From positions 44,722,353 to 44,786,352 of the forward strand of contig CM060198.1 of NCBI GenBank assembly GCA_030549335.1: 64,000 nucleotides of DNA. The letters are read 5' to 3'. The notes beneath the pieces were generated by a model. That model was not told the DNA's origin. It saw only the letters and a list, made by a program, of their open reading frames with translations, and did not search any database. Of this stretch, positions 47,937 to 60,356 are shown piece after piece (positions within the stretch are counted from its first letter, which is position 1; the number at the start of each line of letters is the position of its first letter). The DNA comes from Pontederia crassipes. Taxonomy: Eukaryota > Streptophyta > Magnoliopsida > Commelinales > Pontederiaceae. Made by a program: the position numbers and the translations under genes.

Positions 47937-49834
47937 CAAGTCATGTGCCGCCATCCTGAAGCTCTGTATTATTCACCTCCTCCATAAGCAGGATTCTCAC
48001 CTGCAAAATTTCAAAGCATGGGCATGAAATGCTCGTGAGCTAACGCCCAGCACACATAAAGTCATAGACAATGAAATGATAATCAATGATCAATTACTTT
48101 ATTCTTCACTTTAACAATACTTTATACAATGCAATACTCTGTGATCCATTACCATACACTGTTATCTATTACCATATTCTGTTATCCATTGCCATGTTCA
48201 GTTATCCATTATCATATTTTGTTATGCTCTGTGGGACTACGTCTTTTACATTACTATGAGATCTTTGATGTTCCTTATCCTATATGAACTCGACTTTTAA
48301 TTAGTTGGGAAGCTAGAGGTGTATCTGCACTGAATGTTGCCAGGGTGCCCATAAAAGGGAATGTGTATGCTCAGGCACAACCTTTTCGGAATATAGGTGG
48401 AAGAGGACATGCATCCCAGGAATAGTGTACGGACCTGTAGGTTCATTATCTCCTCAGCTAAGCTACATGTCCCTCTGACATAACAATATAATTCATATGT
48501 GCCCCCATGGGAGAAGAGTGTGTTCACTGCGTCACTCTTATTCGGAGCATAGGTGGGAGAGGACCTATGATCCAGGAGCAGCGGTAGTTAAAGCAGTAGG
48601 TACACTATCTCCTCAGTGCAATTACCTGCCCCTCCATTGTATAATACACTGACCTTTACCATGAATAACACATAGCTATTCCATTCATTTCTCTTTACAT
48701 TGCTTATCTTCTTTACAATTGTGGGATCCACAATCATGATTCAGAGAAGGGGGTAAGGTCTGGTTCCCTTTCTGCGGACGAAGGGTCCGTTACTTATTTC
48801 ACTAGATCGGACTTGGCCTACAGTGGCCAATCGAAGGTTTAGGATTCATTACAGTTGCTCTGGCCCATCAAGGACATTTTGATCATTTCACAAGTATTCT
48901 AACCCTTTAAGAGCATTTTGGTCATTTCACTTTGAAGTTCGTAATTTTCCCTCTCGGGACCGGTCGACCGATATCGCCAAGTCGGTCGACCGCCCAAGGG
49001 GAGCCCGGTCGACCGATACTACTCTCGACCGAATGATTTCTCTTGAGGAATTAGTCGATCGTTCGACGTGAATTGGTCGGCCGGTCATTGTTGTAGGATC
49101 GGTCGACCAATCCAGGAATTGGTCGACCGATCGTATACAATCGTGCTTGGCGGCTTCCGCCGAATTGGTCGACCGATTAATGGAGATCGGTCGACCGGCC
49201 CTGAGTCATGACCTCGGACGTCAAAGATCGATCGATCGATATGGGGAAATCGGTCGACGATTCTCTGCACAAACAGAGCCGCCGATCAGATTTTCCATTT
49301 TCGGTCGGCCTCTGATCGTCCGATCTCAATGCACTGAATACGAAAAACATTCCTACATATCTCTAGATCATAATGGAATTGAAATCCGTGACATGTGATC
49401 TACATTTCTTCGTCTAGGAGATTTTATGTCTACGGTACCTTTTTCGTTCATTTTTAGGTCGCCGGCGTCACTGTCGTCGTTTGATCGATCGCCGAACGTT
49501 TTCGTCTGGGTCATCTTGTTCGTGTTTGTGTGGTTCGTCGGGTTGTCCGCTGGTTTGCCGGTCGCTCGTCCGCTCGTCGGGGTTCACCGGAAACGAAGCA
49601 GGAGGGAGGAAGAGAATTCGTGGCGGCAGAGAGGGGAGTCCAAAGGGGCGCACTGACCTCCATCCTCTCTCTTATAATCTCTGCTGCCACTCTTCTTGAG
49701 TGAGAGTCGTGTGTGGGGGGAGGGGGAGTGAGGGTTGAGGAGGGTGCGGGCGAAAGAATCGGACGGGTTCTTTCCATTTTTTTAATTCAGATTTTGTATT
49801 TTGAATTTTAAATATAGAGAGAAATGGTCGGGCA
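47937..49834 (-). repeat. LTR, upstream copy of the chromovirus
   Basis: This aligns with 40,790-42,760 over its length. It carries four of the 20-bp units (48,146-48,225) and the same GGTCGACC palindrome cluster at 48,955-49,265. Confidence 0.85.
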
Positions 49835-50947
49835 TTAAAAAAAATGTAAATTCTGATTATAGGATCTGTACACCGCCAAGTTGACCAATTCAAAAAGCTG
49901 GTTCGCAAAGATACCTTCCAGAACTAGAGTCTAGAAGGTGGAGATGCATTACAAGTTTACAGCAACAAAGCAAGTCCACACACAAAGATCAAAAAATTAA
50001 TTAAAGAAGTAGAGCTTTAATTTGTTGCTTGCTCCCTCTTGATTCAATTGGAAGCTAAGTAAACAAAATATAGTGGAATGGTTAGGAGTTCTTTGCCTAT
50101 TGCAAGAACATATATTCTTGGACTCACAACCTTTTTTTCAGGCTTATGGTCACGCTTTGCAAATTTAAGAAAAAAAAAAAGATTAACGCAAAAGGATTAG
50201 TTCAGATGGTAAATAATATAATAGTCACGCTTAGTTCGAACAAAACTCACAAAGAAAATAAATAACTAGCGATCGAGTTGAACTCTTGTAAAAAAGAAGA
50301 CGAAGTTTATTAAAAAAATCGAATCTTGCAATATTTTAGCAGGGTTAATAAAAATAATTAAATCCACATACATGATTATCATGCATGCATGAGACTAAAC
50401 CATTTTTCTCTTGGATTCCTTGGAGGCTGGAGCTCACCATGAACGTCTCTTTCCATAGACTTCCTTAGGCTTGTGAACAACTTAATCATGCTTATTTCCG
50501 CTTCCAAAGTCCAAATTGCTGGCAGTTAGTCATCAAGTAATTATCCATCAGAAGATATTACGTACGTGATGTGATGTGATGTGATGTAGGCAGCATTTAT
50601 GGACATTTGAGTCCATCCTCAAACTGTAAAAGCTTGCACAGCATGCATACTCAGAAACAGAAGCTTATATTCTTGTTTACTTGGTTAGTATCCGATTAGG
50701 TAAAGATGTGCACAACTTTGTCCCTTGTCCAAGGAATCACAAGGGTTCCCATTCATCTCACGAATATTTAATTAAACGTGGAAGCTTTCGCTTTGCTTCA
50801 ATTTCCACACTTTTGACTATACGTCAATGTGAATGCCTCTTTACTACTTTGATGCCGATGATTTAATTAATCCTCTAGGGATGTATTTGGTTCACAGCCA
50901 AACAAAACTATATATATAAGAAGACATAAAGTTTGATAATCTATGAC
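49835..50947. other. Intergenic DNA upstream of the peroxidase gene
   Basis: No gene seen. A short (GATGT)n run lies at about 50,566-50,588. The last few hundred bases form the probable peroxidase promoter. Confidence 0.5.
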
Positions 50948-50955
50948 TATATAAA
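50948..50955 (+). promoter_or_regulatory. TATA box of the peroxidase gene
   Basis: TATATAAA lies 95-102 bases before the chosen start codon, leaving room for a leader of about 65-70 bases. Another AT-rich TATATATATAAG lies at 50,911-50,922. Confidence 0.5.
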
Positions 50956-51049
50956 GGACCAAGTGCATGAGAATGAAAGAACAGGATCATAAGCCCTTTA
51001 CATAGACGGCAGTACTAGCACGTAGATATTGATCAAAATCTCTCTCTCA

Positions 51050-52378
<1,329 letters not shown>

Positions 52379-52666
52379 CCAGGAGGAGTCAATTGGACGC
52401 TGTTCAATTTGCTGCTGCAGAAAAATACAGGGTTGATTGAATTAATTTGCTGAACTCCTATATGTGCAATAAGTTGAAGGGGTCGCCTGTAAGCGCATAA
52501 CTAATGATGTGCAATTAGGTGACGTTTCCCTCTTTCTGTTCCACGTTGCTTGTGTGGTTGTTTGGAATTTGTTTTTGTGATATTTAAAATATAGTGCTTG
52601 AATTTGTGTAACGGGCATAAACTTATAAATTTTATGAAACAACAGTCCTTAAAAAATCATCATTAA

Positions 52667-52697
<31 letters not shown>

Positions 52698-53485
52698 GGT
52701 AAAAGTTCGACGTATGAGAGCATGTATAATAATTATAATTTATAGTACTAATATTACATATTCTTTATGAATTTAAATTAATCCAAAAAATTAAAATAAA
52801 TAATTTAATTTGAGTCAAAATAAGATTAATCTTTTTTTATCAATTTTAGTATGATTACAAGGAAAAATAATTCCTTTTATAAAAGATAATTTAATATTTT
52901 CAGAATAAATAATTCAATTTGTGTCAAATTAAGACTAATCTTTTCCTTTTATCAAATTTGGTATGATTAAGATAGATAATATATTCTTTCTAAAAAAATG
53001 AACAAATAAAAATAATTTCGGAATTAAAAAGTAATTTAAAATAAATAATTCAATTTGAGTTAAATTAATATTAATCTTTTTTATTAATTTTTTCTTATAA
53101 AAGATAATATGCAAGTAAATAATAATTATTTTTTTAAAAAAAATAATTATAAATAAAGTTTTGATAATTATTATAAAACAAAATATTTTAATTATATATG
53201 AACAGACCAGTTAAAGTGTTTAGGAAAAAGTATGTAGTGGCTTAGCTTGTTGTAATTGTATGCAAATCAAGGATTTGGAAAAATATAGTGCACTGATCAA
53301 TATTACTTGAGAAATTCATTAAACGCTATATATATATAAGGTTAATTACAAAATTTATAACTTAGGTTACAATTAGAATCTGGTACTTCTGGTACTTAAA
53401 TTGACGCGTGCATGGACTTGTTGGAGATAAAAATTAATGCATTAAATTAATTTGATACCAAGAAAATGTGAATTTTTTTATCATT
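52379..53485. other. Intergenic DNA downstream of the peroxidase gene
   Basis: The first 200-250 bases are the probable 3' UTR. An AT microsatellite lies at 52,671-52,697. The AT-rich part at 52,730-53,110 repeats AATTCAATTTGAGT, TAAGATTAATC and a T-rich stretch in three runs. Its reverse complement resembles the repeat family at 14.6 and 38.8 kb. Confidence 0.5.
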
Positions 53486-55028
53486 CACTACAAGAAAATC
53501 ACGATTTTCCGACGGATAATTTTCGACGATTCTAAATCCGTCGCAATTTGCGACGGATTTTTCGACGGTTCCATTTTCGACGGATTTTTCGACGGTTATG
53601 ACCATCGGAAATAATTTATATTATTATTTAATTTTTCGACGATTAGGAACGTCGATATTTTCGACGGATATCCATCCGTCGTAATTTCCGACGACTTTTC
53701 CGACGGTTATGACCGTCGGAAATAAAAAAATTAAATTATGTATTTTTTATATTATTATTAAATGTTTTCGACGGATTTTCCGACGGTCAAGACCGTCGGA
53801 AATAAAAAAATTAATTATATAATTTATTATATTATTATTTAATTTTTCGGTGATTAGGAACGTCGATATTTTTGACGGATATCCATCCGTCGCAATTTCC
53901 GACGACTTTTTCGACGGTTATGACCGTCAGAAATAAAAAAATTAAATTATGTATTTTTTATATTATTATTAAATATTTTCGACGGATTTACCGACGGTCA
54001 AGACCGTCGGAAATAAAAAAATTAATTATATAATTAATTATATTATTATTTAATTTTTCGATGATTAGGACCGTCGATATTTTCGACGGATATCCGACCG
54101 TCGCAAAATCCGTCGCAATTACCGACGGTCAAAATCGTCGATAAAATAAAAAATAAATATTATATTTAACTAAATATATTTTTGACGGTCACAACCGTCG
54201 ATAATTATAAAAATATTTAATATTTACATTTTCGACGATCGCAACCGTCGGTAATTAAAATTTCGTTATCCCGCTTTTTTTTCCCTTTTCCCGCTTTCTT
54301 TCCACTTTTTCCCTTTATATATATTCCTCGTCCATCTTCTCTCTCTCCCTCTTCCCTCTTCTCTCTCTCCCTCCTCCCCCACTCCTCTCTCTCTCCCTCC
54401 TCTCCTCTCTCTCTCTCCCGGCCGCGAGCACCCCTCCCGCCCGTCGGACGCCGGCAACCATCCCACGCCGGACGCCGGTGACCCTCCCACGCCGGACGCC
54501 GGCGACCCTCCCCCGCGCCGGCGTATCTCTCTCTCCCACTCCGCGCCGGTTCCGGCCTCCAGCGGCCGGATCGGCCGCCAGGCGGCCGGATATTTGTGAC
54601 GGTTGCGACCGTCTAAAGATCGACGGTTGCGACGTTCGTCCAAAGTTTCGACAGTTGCGACCGTCGAAAAGTTGTGACGACTCGAACTGCCGGCCTTTTC
54701 CGGCGGTTGCAACCGTCGGAAATATCGACGGTTCAAACCGCCGTCCTTTTTCGGCGGTTGCAACCGTCGGAAATATCGACGGTTCTAACCGCCGGGACTT
54801 TTCCGACGGTTGCAACCGTCGGAAATATCGACGGTTCGAACCGCCGGGCACTTTTCCGGCGGTTGCAACCGTCGGAAAATTTTGACGGGTCGAACCGCCG
54901 GGGACTTTTTCGACGGCCAGAACCGTCGATATTTGTGACGGATTTTTTTGAGCCGTCGCAAATCCATTTGCGACAAGCGTTTTTCGGACGGATCGATTCC
55001 GACTGAAAATATGAACAATTTTGTGATG
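53486..55028. mobile_element. Non-autonomous CACTA-like element with palindromic GACGGT arrays
   Basis: The left end CACTACAAGAAAATCACG is a canonical En/Spm (CACTA) terminus followed by CCGACGG repeats. The right end (reverse complement CATCACAAAATTGTTC) matches poorly, about 18 of 30 bases, so it is decayed or misplaced. The left arm (53,500-54,260) alternates AT-rich spacers with GACGGTCAAGACCGTC-type inverted pairs. The right arm (54,595-54,960) has units of 51-53 bases built on GACGGTTGCAACCGTC and GACGGTTCGAACCGCC. These resemble the subterminal transposase-binding repeats of CACTA elements, but denser. Between the arms lies a TATA box, a CT-rich leader and GC-rich 23-bp repeats. Open frames of up to 242 codons across the arrays look like repeat by-products. 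No TSD match. Confidence 0.65.
54313..54545 (+). promoter_or_regulatory. Promoter-like core of the CACTA-like element
   Basis: TTTATATATATTCC at about 54,314 precedes a 100-base CT-rich tract (54,335-54,420). Then comes a GC-rich stretch with three near-identical units containing CACGCCGGACGCCGG (54,460-54,520). A TATA box followed by a CT-rich leader is usual at plant transcription starts. No start codon with a recognisable protein follows. It could be a captured host promoter or the element's own. Confidence 0.35.
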
Positions 55029-55320
55029 GAAATTAACATGCATTACAAGAAAGTTGGCAATTAACGTCCAATAATTAGTGTCGAATTATAATTTAATACA
55101 AAGTAATCACTAAATGTGTTCGACTACTAATCGTCATATTTATATCGGATGCATAGTTGCCTATTGCTTGCGTCTGATCTGTGATATGTAGTAGAAGTCG
55201 AGTAAATCGAGTAATGTTGGATAAGCGTCAAATGTTAATATGAAGCTTAGTTTATTAGGGTACGACCTCAACTATGCTTGTAAAAACTGCAACTTTAAAA
55301 TATTTAAGTCATTTGGAGAA
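55029..55320. other. Junction between CACTA-like elements
   Basis: CATTACAAGAAAGTTGGC at 55,041 resembles a CACTA terminus in the same orientation as the one at 53,486, so a second element may begin here. No gene. Confidence 0.35.
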
Positions 55321-55925
55321 ACTTAAGGAATTGTTTGGATTGAGGTATTTGAAGGGGTAAAATGGAATATAGAGGAATGAGATTAGATACACCTTGTTTG
55401 ATTACATTTTTTATTTAAGTTAAAAGGGGTAGGTTGAAATAATTAAACCAGCCAAACATCACATTTTTTCATTCCATCAACTTGGTGGAATTAGAAGAAA
55501 TAAACAATTTTAGACTAAAATAATCCCTCCTAAATTATTTCTCTTGTTACTAAACTAAACCCCTCTCTCTCTCCCTCTCCTCTCCTCACTCTCACATTGG
55601 TAAATTATCTTTTTCTATCATATGAATATATATTTATTTTTTTACTTTTAAATATATATATATATATATATATATATGAATAAAATAGTTCAAAAATTAA
55701 GGAATATAATAACAATAAAAATAAATATTTATTACTCATTATATATTATAAAATATTTACATATAATAAAGGATAAAAATATTTTTTTAATAAATAAAAC
55801 TCTCATTCTTTAGAACATTATTTTTTGCAACTTACTATCCAAAACACACCACCCTCCACCATCCCATCTCTCCCTACACCACCCCATCACACCCCTTCAT
55901 TAGTTAATTACCAAACAAACTTAAG
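55321..55925. mobile_element. Probable MITE with CTTAAG ends
   Basis: The left end CTTAAGGAATTGTTTGGATT and the reverse complement of the right end, CTTAAGTTTGTTTGGTAATT, match except for a small indel. The 600-bp body is AT-rich, non-coding, and contains an AT microsatellite at 55,652-55,677. Superfamily uncertain (hAT-like text). Confidence 0.45.
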
Positions 55926-56039
55926 AAATGGTAGACTCTATAAAAAGTTTCCAAAGCCTCCTTCTCCTCTCTTTTCTTATTTCTCCCACGTGATGACTAT
56001 AAGTCTAGAAGAAGGAGGAAAATAAAGAAAAAGAGTGGG

Positions 56040-58930
56040 ATAAAGGAGAAGAGGACATGGACAAAGAAAAAAGATTAACGAACAAGAAAGTGATCAAAGT
56101 CTTAAGTACGTAAAGGGGATCTCAACCCCTATTGCTCTTCTCAATTATGTTCTTATTTAGATTGAGAATTTCAAGAACATCTTGTTCTTGATGGAGATGT
56201 TGATTGAGGGTTGCATAAATGAGGATTTCATGACTTGTGTTGCATAATCTGTTAAATTTATGATTGTCTTTTGATAATTATTTTAGTAAGTTTTAATTAT
56301 CCAAAAATTATAAATAATATATGGATGGAAAGTCCTCGAAACTTAGTTTTCACATAAATTTGTTTCATCTGATTTGGATCATAGATTTCACACAAATTTG
56401 TATAATACATGATTTTTTGTTTGATGATATGTCAGAATTGTCAAATAAAGAAAGTTGACATTTTATTATTTGTGTCAACAATTGTTATGTTCATACTATG
56501 CATTTTCTTTAAATGTTTATATACATTCCAAATACATTTATTTTGTTGATGTATAATGCTTTATGGAGTTACATTTTATATATGATGCTATTCATGAAAC
56601 ATTGATTGATGTATTGATGATTATCTAGACACACGTTTAGACATGATAATTAGACTAAAGTATGAAGAATGATTGATATGAATTATTAATATATTGGAAA
56701 GCATAATTCACCTAAAGTTGAAAGATGTCCTTGTCATTCATCAATGGTGAGAAGTAAAGTCATGCACTTATGCATGTATTTTAAAGGGACCTAAGCCCTC
56801 GAAGTAAAGTCCTGCGTTTATGTATGCGCTTCTCAGGAAACAAAGTCCCTTATGAGAAAGTGTATGTATTTCTTGAAATAAAGTCCCTATTATGGTTTGT
56901 GTATTCCTCGAAATAAAGCCTCTCATTATTATGATGTATGTATTCCTAAAGATGTGGTCTAGCTAGCCAATGTGATGATGTTGATATGATTCTTTTAATT
57001 ATGTTAAGATTAAAGATGCTATAAGATAAAGTAAGAATGAAAATGAATGTTTAACTTCAAAATATCTTATAACAAAAAGAAAGTTAAAATGGTGATAAAG
57101 AAAAAATGGAAAGTAAAGTCCTACACTTATGTATTTCAAGGGGGCCTAAGCTCGAGAAGTAAAGTTCTACATCTATGTATTTTTCAAGGAATAATGTCCC
57201 TCATCATAAAGTAAATATATTCCTAGAGATGATTATGAATAAAGTCCCTCATTATTATGATGCGTGTATTCCTAAAATATGATTTACGATATGAAATGAA
57301 AGTCAAGATGATATTATGTCATAAAGATAATGAAAGCCTCACCATATCTTCAAAAAATGTAGAACAATGAATATGTTGATGTTGGAGTCAGGTTTTCTAA
57401 ATATAACTAGTATTGCAGGAAACTGACCTGAGTTATGTCAAACCCAACCCGAGTTTTACCCTTGTCCAACCCAGATTTTGATTATTTTATTGGCATGATT
57501 ATCTTATTGATTATTTTCTTATTAATTGATATTTTTTCACTTCATTGATGTATGATGAATTGAACTAAAAAGATAATCAATCAAGTAACAAAATAAAAGA
57601 TAAAAAAGATGGGAAGTCTTAATTTACTTACTGCACACGGACACTTTCGGATTGTGATATAAAATTTTGACTAGAGGGTTAAATAAAATAGCCTTAACCC
57701 TAAACTTGGCCTGAGCAGCTACCATAGGTGATTGGAACCAAGCGTCATGTGAAACTAAATTCCAAGGTAGTCAAAATATCGATTTAAATTTTAAGATCTT
57801 ATGATTTTACGATCTTACCGTCCCAATTATCGATCTCGATCTTATCTTAAGGATTTTATGTGTAAGATTTTAATATGATTTTAATTGATTACGTGATCTG
57901 ACATCTTATTCGATTCTATATGCTCTTATCTTACATGATTAATATAATCATTTAAATATTAATTAAAAATATATTTATGATAATAAATTAATTTAGATGA
58001 AGTTTAATATATATATTTTTATTTTTAATATGTTTTGATATAATTTTGCTTAAGAATCATTAAAAATGATTTATTGAAGTGTATTTTAATATTTAATCAT
58101 GAAAATTTTATTATATATATTTATTTATTTATTATATCTAAAATATATTTTTTATTGATCATATGACTCCTTCTAATGTTATGAAAGATCCCGATCTTAA
58201 CTACCTTGCTAAATGCTACATCTTACGAAGAAAATGTGTCTCACTTCTAGAAACCCTAAGGGCCACTTATGAATCCAATCCTTATCAAAGAACTGCATGA
58301 AAATACCATGACTACCCTTAAAGGAAAAGTTAAAAATCGATAGAAGTCTATAGGCACATGCACGGAAAGTAAAGAATAAAAAAATGTGAAAAGCAATATG
58401 AACAAATATATAAACATGAACAAGTGCAAAGATTATGGACAGAGAAATAAAACATGGACATGAATATGGATAAGAACATGAATATGAAGAAGAATAAGAA
58501 AAGTAAAAACAGAATGTTTATTAGTCATTGACCTATGATTGTTTTATAATAAAGTTGATTCATTTCTATCATAAATTTACATCCTTTTGTATTATATCAC
58601 ACACTGAGTGTCCTTGTTATGATAATTATATTTTCTTGTGTTTGGATTCCACATATAGTTGAATCGATAAGTGATGATGGAGACATGGGCAACAACAATG
58701 TCAGTGAATCATTATGATACAATTATGCACATGTAGGGCACATGGGTAGAGTCATTATAAGTATTCATTTTTAATTGATATAAAATTATTTGAAAGTTAG
58801 TTATCGTTTGAAGAACTAATAAAAAAAGATAGTTAGAAAGTAAAATCACTTTCGCACTCTATTAAATAATAGTTTAAAATTATTTTATTCGACATTGTAT
58901 GTAAAAAAAGTTTAAGAAAAAGGAAATCAT
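56040..58930 (+). mobile_element. LTR-type non-coding relic, resembles 17-20 kb
   Basis: This non-coding block starts purine-rich, then carries TTATCCAAAAATTATAAATA and CGAAACTTAGTTTTCACATA, close to phrases at 19.27-19.33 kb, and CAACCCGAGTTTTACCC near 57,450. Two copies of a 200-bp passage about 360 bases apart (56,757 and 57,113) share CCTAAGC, GAAGTAAAGT, AATAAAGTCCCTCATTATTA and TATTCCTA. No domain is readable. It is an old relic with unknown edges. Confidence 0.35.
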
Positions 58931-58939
58931 AGATAATGC

Positions 58940-60356
58940 GAACCAAAATAAATCCAATTATTACATGATAAGAGGGCGAAATCTTGGACCATTACATGGA
59001 CTATTGAACAAGGTTTTGATTGGATAAGTGAAACTATATGGATTGATTTATTATTGAAGTGGCCCACCGAAGAGTATAAATCAATGTGTGAAAGGGGGAA
59101 GACAAATTGAAGATTTGATGGTTGTATATATACATCCATTATTGAAAAGAATGATATGTCGTATTTTATTATATTATAAATTTATTTAATAAATGCTATA
59201 ATAATACATTTTACTATAATTTTTGTTTTAATTCCAAAAAAATGTTGGTAAAGAATCAACCTAAGATGAATTTTTTTTAAAGAATCCATAGAAAAAAAAT
59301 AAAAATGGGTTATGTCATTTGCTTAGGAGATACACCGAAGACAATACATTGAAAATATCTAATTGGTGGATATAAACAAATTCATACTTTTGATATCATT
59401 AACGTGTTTTGAAAATAAATTTAACGAAATATTCAAAATAAAAGAAGTTGAGCATATTACGTAGGCTACACAAAGAGAGTAATAAGTATTCGACAATTTT
59501 GGACGGATCATGACAGCATGAAAAAGAGTCAATCTACGATCTCAAATCATTTATTACTTATGCAAATATCATATTTGGTTGTAGATCAGTGTCCCATTAT
59601 ACCGGTTAGAATGTACAACGACTTTTGGATGAAAGAGATAGCATGCAAGAAAAACAATTTACAAACACATATCAATTGATAGGACAAGAGATACGACAAG
59701 AGATGAAACAACGATTTTAGCAACAATAACATATGTTAAAAGCTCAACAAAAATAAATAAAGACAATGATGAGGCAAACGATGTGTGGCCATCTATGAAA
59801 TATTTTAAATTATGAAATTTTGTTCAAATTTTATAAATTTAATAATAAATTTCACTCAAATTTTGAAATTAACAATTTTAATCAGTTTCGTGAAGTAATA
59901 AGTAATTATCAAATAATAATTTATGAAATTATTTTTTTTAAATTGACAAAACCAATTTCTTTAAAAAAAATTAAAAACTTTCGACAGACGACTTATCGTT
60001 CGAAACTTTAGATACGCTCGTCAAAAGTTCTGAATGATGTGGCATTTGAAAGTTCCAAATAGCATGGCACTTAGAAGTTTCCAAAGGTTGTGCAGTCTTT
60101 GGAACTTTTGAGGTGTACGACCATTGAAAATTTCAATGGCATCTATGACACTCAGAAGTTCCGATTGTCGACTTCCTTTGAAAGTTGTGATATTTTCCGA
60201 CGACTTCATTCATTGAAACTTTCAACGAATTTTTTTATCCATCAAAAAAAATTTTGCAATGATCATTTTTCGGACGGTACTTACCCATCGGAAAAGTCGG
60301 CCGAAAAATCTGTAGTAGAATTTGTGATTCGTCGCAAACTGAAATTTGTTTTAGTG
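58940..60356 (+). mobile_element. Right part of a second CACTA-like element, decayed transposase-like text
   Basis: The right terminus at 60,356 (reverse complement CACTAAAACAAATTTCAG) is a CACTA-type end. Inside it are TTTTTCGGACGG and CGGAAAAGTCGGCCG, shared with the right part of the 53.5-kb element, and repeats of GAAAGTTCC (60,000-60,240). Upstream, pieces such as WTIEQGFDWISETIWID and LLKWPTEEYKSMCERGKTN (58,990-59,108), and EIRQEMKQRF near 59,690, resemble the small CACTA protein (TNPA/Ptta type). The frame is interrupted repeatedly. The left end may be 55,041, with other elements inside, but this is inference. Confidence 0.4.

Larger units (their letters stand above)
40430..49834 (-). 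mobile_element. Ty3/gypsy chromovirus (Tekay/Del-like), broken
   Basis: One element on the minus strand with LTRs at both ends and gag-pol between them. The left-hand LTR is bounded by TGTAATGCC and GGGTTACA. A purine tract AAGGGGGTAGTAATG (minus) sits just inside it, as in other Tekay elements. A comparison by eye of about 230 aligned LTR bases shows about 20 differences. That implies insertion several million years ago, the figure depending on the rate assumed. Flanks are A-rich, and no clean target duplication can be claimed. The coding part is broken in numerous places; I regard it as a fossil. Confidence 0.9.

Noticed and set aside
40425-49840. Five-base target duplication for the chromovirus
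   Set aside because: Both flanks are A-rich (AAAAA and TTAAA), so a match cannot be separated from chance.
51029-51049. Upstream start for the peroxidase at 51,029
   Set aside because: That codon is TTG. The ATG at 51,050 gives a normal signal peptide and the usual length.
54315-55043. 242-codon minus-strand frame (and a 135-codon plus-strand frame) in the CACTA-like element
   Set aside because: The translation is a run of RRLQP/SRR-type repeats created by the 51-53-bp palindromic units. No domain, no family match in memory, and both strands give equal frames.
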